A stretch of DNA of 38,382 nucleotides from a virus, in the IMG/VR virus record IMGVR_UViG_3300032668_000063, positions 1-38,382 of that record; one strand, given 5' to 3'. Positions 32,260 to 38,382 of this stretch are shown piece after piece. The position numbers were made by a program, and so were the translations under genes. Position 1 is the first letter of the stretch. Every line of letters starts with the position of its first letter. A model generated the notes under the pieces. It was not told the DNA's origin and ran no database searches. It worked only from the letters and a program-made list of their open reading frames with translations.

Positions 32260-32384
32260 TAAGAACAGTAATTAAAATCGCAGCAATATTTTTGCTAATA
32301 AGTCTTTTCTTACCAAGTTTACTTTGGTATGCAGAAATAGTTTTTACTTTAGTTGTAGTTATTTGGTTGATAAGTTTATTATAA
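32256..32384 (+). CDS. 42-residue double-TM peptide
   Basis: Starts with ATG overlapping the upstream stop as ATGA. The product MIRTVIKIAAIFLLISLFLP... is nearly all hydrophobic, with two membrane segments (about 5-22 and 28-42) split by a Pro/Trp turn. Its stop overlaps the convergent gene by six bases. Coupling to the membrane protein upstream suggests a joint role, possibly in lysis or the envelope, but nothing specific identifies it. Confidence 0.55.
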   Translation: MIRTVIKIAAIFLLISLFLPSLLWYAEIVFTLVVVIWLISLL

Positions 32385-32786
32385 ACCACTTGTACCAGTT
32401 GGATAATTTACATTATCTTCTATTGAAATAACAGAGTGATTTGGTTGGATAAGATTAAGTATCTTGTTCAACCAAATCCCTGTTTTAGATAATGTATTAT
32501 CTTCTAAATTTTTTCCTATAACTGAACTAATAGTTTCTTGGTTATTACCAAACGCATTTTTTGATGTAGGAGTTATTAAAACATCATTAAATAATTGTCT
32601 ATTTACCACATTACCTAATTGATCTATACATTGTGCTATTTTGAAAAAATAATCAGAAAAATAACCATTTCTTTCTTTTGTAGAAAAAATTTTAATAATT
32701 TGGTATAAAACCCCAAATGGTAATACTACTATAAAAATTAATATAGCTATAAAAAATAAAAGTATAGATGTTAATAACTTACTCAT
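32379..32786 (-). CDS. Single-pass membrane protein, unknown function
   Basis: A 135-residue protein. A strong N-terminal membrane segment (LLTSILLFFIAILIFIVVLP, 4-23) is followed by FGVLYQIIKIF and a soluble, Asn/Ser-rich C-terminal domain. It could be a signal-anchored envelope protein. A long imperfect inverted repeat lies inside the gene at 32438-32478. It closes the leftward block that starts with the fibres, so it may belong to host adsorption or lysis. Confidence 0.6.
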   Translation of the reverse strand: MSKLLTSILLFFIAILIFIVVLPFGVLYQIIKIFSTKERNGYFSDYFFKIAQCIDQLGNVVNRQLFNDVLITPTSKNAFGNNQETISSVIGKNLEDNTLSKTGIWLNKILNLIQPNHSVISIEDNVNYPTGTSGL

Positions 32787-32802
32787 AGAAAAAAATTAGT
32801 TT

Positions 32803-33144
32803 TTAACTACCTGATTGCGTTCCACCTGAATTATCAGATGATTGCGTTCCGCTAATAGGTAAATCTGCTAAAGGTAAGGCTATACTTGGATCAGATAAAA
32901 TAGCATTTAATTCCGCCCTTAATGTATCTCCTACTACATCTCCATTTTCATTAATATTTTGAATAACACTAACAAAAAGTGGCATATATTGTATTGGAAC
33001 TGGCATGTTCCCTCTGTCTATTACTTTACCATTTGGTGTAATAATCTCCCAGTAAGTGTTAAAAGTATCTGATGTATAAGGAGGGATTATATCTACTTTC
33101 ATTTTAGTAGCAGTCATTGATTTTGGTTGTATGTTGTAAATCAT
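32803..33144 (-). CDS. Fibre-region protein sharing its N-terminal module with the gene at 35269
   Basis: A 113-residue protein. Residues 1-46 (MIYNIQPKSMTATKMKVDII, then YWEIITPNGKVIDRGN) are identical to those of the gene at 35269. At DNA level 144 bases differ at two positions. After RGN the two diverge completely: here MPVPIQYMPLFVSVIQNINE and a Ser/Gly-rich end follow. A swapped C-terminal part on a constant N-terminus is typical of tail-tip or adhesin modules. The function is otherwise unknown. Confidence 0.7.
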   Translation of the reverse strand: MIYNIQPKSMTATKMKVDIIPPYTSDTFNTYWEIITPNGKVIDRGNMPVPIQYMPLFVSVIQNINENGDVVGDTLRAELNAILSDPSIALPLADLPISGTQSSDNSGGTQSGS

Positions 33145-33154
33145 ATTTATATTT
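33011..33154 (-). repeat. 144-base duplicated module (copy A)
   Basis: Differs from 35363-35506 at only two positions over 144 bases. It covers codons 1 to about 46 plus the leader before the ATG. Confidence 0.9.
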
Positions 33155-33162
33155 ATTTTTTT

Positions 33163-33174
33163 TATATATTAAAA
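33163..33174 (-). promoter_or_regulatory. TTTTAATATATA promoter motif
   Basis: Read leftward, TTTTAATATATA lies 19-30 bases before the ATG at 33144, in the short gap after the upstream gene's stop. Confidence 0.35.
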
Positions 33175-33759
33175 TTACCATGTAATAATTCTTCTTCTTG
33201 AATCTGGTGTTTGATAACTTACATTTATTACCCCAACACTATTAAGAAATGCCCCCCACCCAGAAGGTGATGATATATTAATAGAACTACTAGCTACATC
33301 CGTATTTAAAGCAAATGCTTTATCTAAGCCATAAGCACCTTCTTCCAAAGTTATAGAAAAATCTATTGATCCAACTTGATAAGATGGATTTGTTGCTACA
33401 ACAGTATCTATTGATGGTTGGTTATTCCAAGTTGTAACAGTAGCATCAAAAGAACCTGAATTTAACATCGTAATACCTGGTCCATAAACACCTATTGTTT
33501 CACCAAAATTATAAAACTCATTTAAAGATACAGTAGCCGATATATTAAAAGCATTTGTTGGTATGGTTATATGCCAAGAGTATAAAGATACACATTCTGC
33601 CCCACTTTGATCGTATGTTGTTGATTGATCGTTTGTATTATTTCCGATTATACAATAATTGGAACTATGATTAGGGTCTTGAACATAAATATAATCTGGA
33701 TTACCACTATCTATAAATGTTGCTTGATATGAATAAAATGTTGCTGTATATGTTGCCAT
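33175..33759 (-). CDS. Beta-rich adhesin-like protein (DNRLRE-like motif)
   Basis: A 194-residue protein, Ser/Thr/Tyr/Asn-rich and almost wholly beta in character. It contains TTWNNQPSIDT and an AFNISATVSLNEF strand. The 'TWNNQP' motif is typical of DNRLRE-type beta-sandwich domains found in secreted and surface proteins. The match is partial. It sits between fibre genes and is probably a receptor-binding or decoration protein. It starts two bases after the upstream stop. Confidence 0.62.
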   Translation of the reverse strand: MATYTATFYSYQATFIDSGNPDYIYVQDPNHSSNYCIIGNNTNDQSTTYDQSGAECVSLYSWHITIPTNAFNISATVSLNEFYNFGETIGVYGPGITMLNSGSFDATVTTWNNQPSIDTVVATNPSYQVGSIDFSITLEEGAYGLDKAFALNTDVASSSINISSPSGWGAFLNSVGVINVSYQTPDSRRRIITW

Positions 33760-33761
33760 AA

Positions 33762-34418
33762 TTAATTATTTATTTGTAATAAACCATTTTCATATATCTT
33801 GTAAAGATATACTGGTTCCCTTGCTTCCATTACTTTTTGCCCCATATCCATATTCCATCCTAAAATATTAGTAAAATATTTTTTCATTTCTAATAATTCA
33901 GTTGTTCCATTTTGTATTTCATCAAATATGATTATATCCGCATCGTGATTACTCCAACCATTTTTAACTAATCCACCTGTTAAATACATTGTATAATTCC
34001 ATTGTATAGTTTTTGGTAATAAGTTTAATACTTCTTGTATTGTTAATACTGGCAAAGTTGGAATTGGGGTTGGTAGTTGTTTATAAGACATAGTGGTTTT
34101 ATCAAAAATTAAATTACCATTTGAATATAATTGAACTTTTGATATACTATTTCTTTTCCAAGAATTAGATAATGTTCCTGCAATTCCTAATGAATTAACT
34201 AAACTTGAAAAGTATTGCCTTTTTTCATTTGTTATTTGATTATCATCAGTAATAAAAATTAAATTATCAGCAGATCTACCATATTGTGCTAATTTATCAT
34301 CTACCCATATATTTATTGAGTATGTAATACTATCTGGTAATGTAGTTATCAAATCCTGAATTGTTATGGATTTAGTTGGTAAAATTGTTTGTGGTAAAGT
34401 TGTTACGTAAATTGGCAT
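33762..34418 (-). CDS. Fibre-region protein with duplicated nucleotidyltransferase-like motif
   Basis: A 218-residue protein with two similar halves joined by a Pro-rich linker (LPTPIPTLPVLT, 115-126). The second half has YLTGGLVKNGWSNHDADIII (145-164), an exact fit to the polymerase-beta-type pattern hG[GS]x9Dh[DE]h: G148, G149, D159, D161. The first half has WVDDKLAQYGRSADNLIF (38-55), the same spacing with GG replaced by DD and the second Asp lost. It thus looks like a tandem duplication with one active-looking and one degenerate copy. The gene lies among fibre genes, so the fold may have been reused for binding. Enzyme activity is uncertain. Confidence 0.62.
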   Translation of the reverse strand: MPIYVTTLPQTILPTKSITIQDLITTLPDSITYSINIWVDDKLAQYGRSADNLIFITDDNQITNEKRQYFSSLVNSLGIAGTLSNSWKRNSISKVQLYSNGNLIFDKTTMSYKQLPTPIPTLPVLTIQEVLNLLPKTIQWNYTMYLTGGLVKNGWSNHDADIIIFDEIQNGTTELLEMKKYFTNILGWNMDMGQKVMEAREPVYLYKIYENGLLQINN

Positions 34419-34422
34419 ATTA

Positions 34423-35241
34423 TTATGTTATTTTATATTTTATTAAAATCACTAATTGATTTGGAGGTCCCGAATAACTACTTGAGACGAATACAATAAA
34501 ATCATTATTATTTAAGTTTGTTAAACTTAAAGTTGATGTAAAAGTTCCAGTATTAGTTGCTGATAAATTACTCGGTAAAATAGATGTTCCTGTAGAATTA
34601 AGTGTAGATGATGATCTTCTTTCTAAATTAAAATCAAGTGTTGATCCAACACCTAATGTAGTTCCAGTAATAGATAAAAGTTGTATATTACTTCCTAATT
34701 GTGCTATTGGTAATGTTAGTGGATAAGTAGGTTGATCTATCACCACACTTCTTGAAGTTATAGAATAACTTGCTATTGTAGTATATGTTGTTGAAGCAGA
34801 AGCAATTGTTAAATAAGTAGCAGAAGCAGTTGTAGTAGTTAAATAAACTGAATTATCATAACTAATTGTAGTTCCTGTTGCTTTAACAAACCCTGTTCCA
34901 TTTAATGTAGTTCCTGAACCTGTTGGACCTTGAATACCTTGTGGTCCGGTTGGTCCAATAGGACCAACCGATCCTGACTGATTAGGAAAATTTAATCTAA
35001 TTGTATCAATTTGAGATTGTAATAAAGATAGTGCTATTTTAGCATCATTGTTTGAAACAAAATCTAATTGAATAATTTGATCTAATGTATCTATTTTAAT
35101 TATATTTGATATGACTAAAGTGGTTTTTACATTTTGTCCATTAAGGGATAATTTATTCAAATTAAATCTATCTCTAATTTGAATAATTTTATCCTCTGTA
35201 TTTAATGGTAGTAAAAAACTATTTGATGTATAATTTGCCAT
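34423..35241 (-). CDS. Short collagen-like fibre protein
   Basis: A 272-residue protein. The N-terminal domain (1-85) is helical and charged, with an RFNLNKLSLNGQNVKTTL stretch. A short collagen-like run ([20 protein letters not shown], 91-110) and a Ser/Thr-rich beta domain with alternating hydrophobic strands (about 115-272, ending VILIKYKIT) follow. It is probably a minor fibre or fibre-tip protein. It starts 27 bases after the gene at 35269 ends and has the TTTTAATATATA motif upstream. Confidence 0.72.
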   Translation of the reverse strand: MANYTSNSFLLPLNTEDKIIQIRDRFNLNKLSLNGQNVKTTLVISNIIKIDTLDQIIQLDFVSNNDAKIALSLLQSQIDTIRLNFPNQSGSVGPIGPTGPQGIQGPTGSGTTLNGTGFVKATGTTISYDNSVYLTTTTASATYLTIASASTTYTTIASYSITSRSVVIDQPTYPLTLPIAQLGSNIQLLSITGTTLGVGSTLDFNLERRSSSTLNSTGTSILPSNLSATNTGTFTSTLSLTNLNNNDFIVFVSSSYSGPPNQLVILIKYKIT

Positions 35242-35245
35242 ATCA

Positions 35246-35257
35246 TATATATTAAAA
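35246..35257 (-). promoter_or_regulatory. TTTTAATATATA promoter motif
   Basis: Read leftward, the motif lies 5-16 bases before the ATG at 35241, giving an almost leaderless transcript if it is a -10 element. Confidence 0.35.
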
Positions 35258-35268
35258 TAATAAATTAA

Positions 35269-35496
35269 TTATGTTAAACGTATTTGAACAGCATTACCAT
35301 TTCTATATAAACCATATACCGGAACACCTGCTAATGCTGCTGCACTATCACTAGCCGCATTTCCTCTATCTATTACTTTACCATTTGGTGTAATAATCTC
35401 CCAGTAAGTGTTAAAAGTATCTGATGTATAAGGAGGAATTATATCTACTTTCATTTTAGTAGCAGTCATTGATTTTGGTTGTATGTTGTAAATCAT
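35269..35496 (-). CDS. Fibre-region protein sharing its N-terminal module with the gene at 32803
   Basis: A 75-residue protein. Residues 1-46 equal those of the 113-residue protein at 32803; the C-terminus is instead AASDSAAALAGVPVYGLYRN then GNAVQIRLT. The 'VYGLYR-x-G-x-x-x-IR' end is common in small phage tail proteins. The two genes look like one constant module with two alternative ends. Confidence 0.72.
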   Translation of the reverse strand: MIYNIQPKSMTATKMKVDIIPPYTSDTFNTYWEIITPNGKVIDRGNAASDSAAALAGVPVYGLYRNGNAVQIRLT

Positions 35497-35506
35497 ATTT
35501 ATATTT
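35363..35506 (-). repeat. 144-base duplicated module (copy B)
   Basis: Partner of 33011-33154, two differences in 144 bases, same orientation, 2.35 kb apart. Recombination between the copies would delete the three genes from 33175 to 35241. Confidence 0.9.
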
Positions 35507-35527
35507 TTATTTTTAAATATTAATTTT

Positions 35528-37711
35528 TTATGGTTGCATAACCATATAGAAATAATTACACACTGTAGATATTGCAGGAGTAGATTTGAAGAAAATGGTA
35601 AAACTATTTGCCGTTGATGTTACATAATGTATCAAATCATAACTACCTGTTCCACCAAAACTGCTAGATTTAGTTACAAAAACAGATGGTGCTATAGAAT
35701 ATGGAGTAGAAAAACTAATACTAACTTGTTTTCCAGGTGATGTTGCTGTAAAAGTAATTTGTCCAGCAACATCTGATGATGTACTTACAAAAGAAGCTCC
35801 CGAAGCACTAAAACTATTTATAGTAGGTTGTTGAGTTCCCGAACCACCATAATGGTTAGCAGTTGATGTAGAACTTGATGATATACCCCCTGTAATACTT
35901 AAAAGACTTCCATTAAATGTTAGATTAGGTGCACCTGTAGCAGAGTTTGAAGTACCATTAGCTAACAATACATTATTTGTTGTTGTATTAGTTATTGATG
36001 TAAATCCTGCTCCGGTTGCACCAATAGGACCTGTTGCACCAACAGGTCCAGCAGGTCCAGTTCCTCCTCCTGATACAGAACTCCAAAATGGTAACCCAGA
36101 ATTAATACTAAGAACCTGTCCTGTACTACCAATAGCTAACCTAGAAAAAGCACCTGATGAATTTCTATAATAAATATCACCTGTAGCATCACTACCAATA
36201 CTTAAAGATAAAGTACCATTTATTGTAGCAAAAGCAGTTGATATGTTTTGAGAATATAAAGTATTCCATTGAAATGAAGTTGAACCTAAATTATAAGTAT
36301 TATTAGTAGATGGAGCTATACCACCCAATGTTTGTAAAATTGCACCTGAAGCATTTACTGATGTATTACCTGAACCTAATAATAAAGTTCCACTAAGATA
36401 AGTTATTGTTGTAGAGCTATTTCCTATAACTGTAGTATTAGAACCTAATCCAGTTGTACTACTACCTATAACTATTTGATTTGATTGACCTGATCCTAAT
36501 GGAAATGCTTGATAGCCTATTATTACCGATGTACTAATTATATCATTAGATATAGTTCCACCTGATATAAATCTACCTGCCCCATAACCTATTAATACAT
36601 TATTTATACCAGTAGTATTATTTACTCCTGATTGCCATCCTAAAAATGTATTATTACCTCCAGTAGATGTTAATTTACCACTATTATATCCTAAAAATGT
36701 ATTATTAGAACTACTCATTGATAAACCAGCATTTCTACCAATTATTACATTAAGTTGGGAAGATGTTCCGCTTTGTCCAGCAGATTCTCCAATATATATA
36801 TTTTGATTTCCTGTTAAATTACTTAATCCAGAAGATCCCCCAATAAATATATTTTGATATCCTGTTAAATTATTATTACCACTATTATACCCTAAAAAAT
36901 AATTTGCATAACCCGATATGTTATTTAATCCTGCTTGATAACCTATAAAAGTGTTTTGATAACCTGTTGAATTACTTAGTCCTGCTTTATACCCAAATAC
37001 AAGATTATTTATAGTTGAACCTCCACCAAGTCCTATTAATACATTATTAACATATATATCATTAGAAAATGAAGCTGATGTTGCTTTTATATTTCCTTCA
37101 CCCGTAATATAAGCAGTGCTTGTTGCTCCATAACTATATATAGATAATACTGCATTATTATCTAATCCACTCTGACCATTTTGAATAATTAAATCAGGAT
37201 TTTCTGGAGTTGTTAAGATATCTGGATTTGTTGCTGAGTTATTAAATGCTTGTTGTAAATTTACGGTAGATCCTGTTGGACCTTGAATACCTTGACTACC
37301 TGTTGCTCCTGTTGGACCTTGAATACCTTGAATACCTTGACTACCTGTAGCACCTGCTGGACCTTGAATACCTTGAATACCTTGACTACCTGTTGCTCCT
37401 GTAGATCCTGTTGGACCTTGAATACCTTGACTACCTGTAGCACCAGTTGATCCTGTTGGACCTTGAATACCTTGAATACCTTGACTTCCTGTTGGACCTT
37501 GAATACCTTGAATACCTTGACTACCTGTAGCGCCTGCTGGACCTGTTGCTCCTGCTGGACCTTGAGGTCCTACAGATCCTGTACCTCCACTACCAGATCC
37601 TCCTCCGATAGTAAGGGTATTACCTAAACCATCATAAAATACCCCATTTATAACTTGAACTAAACGTTCATATGTAGTAGCTATTCTTAAACCAAATAAA
37701 CTATATGTCAT
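35528..37711 (-). CDS. Collagen-like tail fibre without S74 domain
   Basis: A 727-residue fibre. The N-terminal module (1-40: [21 protein letters not shown]) matches the fibre at 25854. A collagen-like run (about 45-150) and a shaft of YadA-head-like repeats (about 220-420: [20 protein letters not shown] and similar) follow. A second short Gly-x-y run ([18 protein letters not shown]) precedes a C-terminal beta domain ending [20 protein letters not shown]. It lacks the S74 chaperone seen in the other fibres, so it must trimerise by another route or use a chaperone elsewhere. It is transcribed opposite to the 25854 fibre. Confidence 0.92.
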   Translation of the reverse strand: MTYSLFGLRIATTYERLVQVINGVFYDGLGNTLTIGGGSGSGGTGSVGPQGPAGATGPAGATGSQGIQGIQGPTGSQGIQGIQGPTGSTGATGSQGIQGPTGSTGATGSQGIQGIQGPAGATGSQGIQGIQGPTGATGSQGIQGPTGSTVNLQQAFNNSATNPDILTTPENPDLIIQNGQSGLDNNAVLSIYSYGATSTAYITGEGNIKATSASFSNDIYVNNVLIGLGGGSTINNLVFGYKAGLSNSTGYQNTFIGYQAGLNNISGYANYFLGYNSGNNNLTGYQNIFIGGSSGLSNLTGNQNIYIGESAGQSGTSSQLNVIIGRNAGLSMSSSNNTFLGYNSGKLTSTGGNNTFLGWQSGVNNTTGINNVLIGYGAGRFISGGTISNDIISTSVIIGYQAFPLGSGQSNQIVIGSSTTGLGSNTTVIGNSSTTITYLSGTLLLGSGNTSVNASGAILQTLGGIAPSTNNTYNLGSTSFQWNTLYSQNISTAFATINGTLSLSIGSDATGDIYYRNSSGAFSRLAIGSTGQVLSINSGLPFWSSVSGGGTGPAGPVGATGPIGATGAGFTSITNTTTNNVLLANGTSNSATGAPNLTFNGSLLSITGGISSSSTSTANHYGGSGTQQPTINSFSASGASFVSTSSDVAGQITFTATSPGKQVSISFSTPYSIAPSVFVTKSSSFGGTGSYDLIHYVTSTANSFTIFFKSTPAISTVCNYFYMVMQP
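37260..37590 (-). repeat. Collagen-coding repeat tract of the second fibre
   Basis: About 330 bases of the same GGTATTCAAGGTCCAACAGG-type units as the large fibre, on the opposite strand. The two tracts are long inverted homologies about 10 kb apart. Confidence 0.85.
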
Positions 37712-37736
37712 TTTTTAATTAATTTTTATTATTAAG

Positions 37737-37838
37737 TTATATATTAAATAAATCTATTCTTATAAAGATTGTGTTAATCCTGTAATTAATAACAATACCA
37801 CATACGGTAATTGGATAATTAATTGTTGATTGTGTCAT
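37737..37838 (-). CDS. 33-residue open frame, doubtful
   Basis: ATG at 37838, product MTQSTINYPITVCGIVINYR and 13 more residues. It fills the gap between two fibre genes and its end overlaps the promoter motif of the next gene. It may be a remnant of a larger gene. No strong evidence for expression. Confidence 0.22.
   Translation of the reverse strand: MTQSTINYPITVCGIVINYRINTIFIRIDLFNI
37738..37748 (-). promoter_or_regulatory. TTTAATATATA promoter motif before the second fibre
   Basis: Read leftward, TTTAATATATA lies 27-37 bases before the ATG at 37711. Confidence 0.35.
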
Positions 37839-37848
37839 AATTTTTATT

Positions 37849-38382
37849 TTAATTTGATTGAGTTCCTAAAACTATTGTTGATAATTCATTAATAGCCCCT
37901 ACTAATAAAGGTAATAAATCTAAGTATCGCAAACCTAATGTTTGATCTTCATCTTCTCCTGTATCAACTGCTTCTGGTAAAACTTGTTGAACGTCTTGTG
38001 CTATTAAAAATGGTCTTTTAGTTCCTTCTGGATCTGTAATAAATCTACCCATTAATGATCTTAATTTATTAACTTTTTCTAATGGAGTTTCAATTGGAAC
38101 TAAATCTGTTTTACTTCTTTCATCCGATGTAGAAGTCCAAGATGTATTCCCTTGTGATAAATAAACACCAATACCATTATTAATAACAACTATTCTACCT
38201 GCTGATCCATTAGAAATAGCAAAATCATTTTGTCCTGGTAATCCTGTTAATGTGCTTGAATTACCATATTTGAATATATTTGTTATATAACCAGCATTAT
38301 TTATTAATTGTAGATTTGATCTACCTGTGCTTAAATTATTAGTTATTTTAACTTTTAGATCCGAGTTTGATCCTAATATATC
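37849..38382 (-). CDS. Tail fibre or spike with S74 chaperone, C-terminal part
   Basis: The frame is open from the right window edge to the stop at 37849, giving 177 visible residues. A beta-rich shaft (NNLSTGRSNLQLINNAGYIT) is followed by the S74 chaperone start TSTSDERSKTDLVPIETPLE. RPFLIAQDVQQVLPEAV and a C-terminal helix (YLDLLPLLVGAINELSTIV) come next. SDERSK holds the predicted autocleavage Ser. An internal ATG at 38052 is not the real start, because the frame and the chaperone motif continue upstream of it. It is the first of several leftward fibre genes. Confidence 0.88.
   Translation of the reverse strand, partial: DILGSNSDLKVKITNNLSTGRSNLQLINNAGYITNIFKYGNSSTLTGLPGQNDFAISNGSAGRIVVINNGIGVYLSQGNTSWTSTSDERSKTDLVPIETPLEKVNKLRSLMGRFITDPEGTKRPFLIAQDVQQVLPEAVDTGEDEDQTLGLRYLDLLPLLVGAINELSTIVLGTQSN

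Noticed and set aside
32195-32389. 64-residue minus-strand frame overlapping the small membrane peptide
   Set aside because: It would overlap the end of the leftward gene at 32379 and most of the plus-strand double-TM peptide; the plus-strand reading has ATGA coupling and clear membrane segments.

Overview
The window is a stretch of a large, very AT-rich, tailed phage genome, most likely T4-like and infecting a Bacteroidota (Flavobacterium-like) host. The T4-type signal comes from a T4 RNase H-type 5'-3' exonuclease, a probable gp62 clamp-loader subunit, several homing endonucleases, and collagen-like tail fibres with S74 intramolecular chaperone domains. The host inference rests on three leaders (before uvsE, dnaK and the gene at 30997) carrying the Bacteroidota -7 element TAnnTTTG as TATATTTG, on A-rich leaders without Shine-Dalgarno sequences, and on low GC. 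No terminase, capsid or polymerase gene lies here, so the phage assignment is inferred from accessory genes.

Layout. 1-488: minus-strand end of an operon of unknown function. 670-4123: plus-strand block with two paralogous small proteins, a structured leader, RNase H, probable gp62, phage NusG and a small protein. 4129-8850: an internal-protein-like gene, a sirtuin, an ABC-ATPase/GNAT fusion, and a minus-strand GIY-YIG / ribbon-helix-helix / HEXXH-protein operon. 8962-14000: UV endonuclease and small proteins, interrupted by a large Vsr-like homing endonuclease. 14102-19307: full-length DnaK with a strong terminator, then four tandem paralogues. 19304-24472: small unknown proteins, a GIY-YIG/T5orf172-like protein, a deoxyribosyltransferase-like protein and membrane or virion candidates. 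24509-25798: an IS200/IS605-type tnpB element. 25785-38382: tail-fibre and adhesin region with a 1687-residue collagen-like fibre, a second fibre with the same N-terminus on the other strand, a third partial fibre, and small adhesin genes including a duplicated N-terminal module.

Two features cut across the annotation. At least twelve otherwise different small proteins end in the same C-terminal tail, roughly R-[DE]-x-x-[IL]-x-x-I-L-x-x-[IL]-stop. A separate set of proteins begins with a leader like MK-x-I-x-x-Y-x-x-F-x-E, which resembles T4 capsid-targeting sequences. No protein carries both. I read this as two terminal sorting or docking signals, and the C-terminal one is my best candidate for something undescribed. 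A third theme is long perfect inverted repeats, used as bidirectional terminators at convergent gene ends and also found inside coding sequences.
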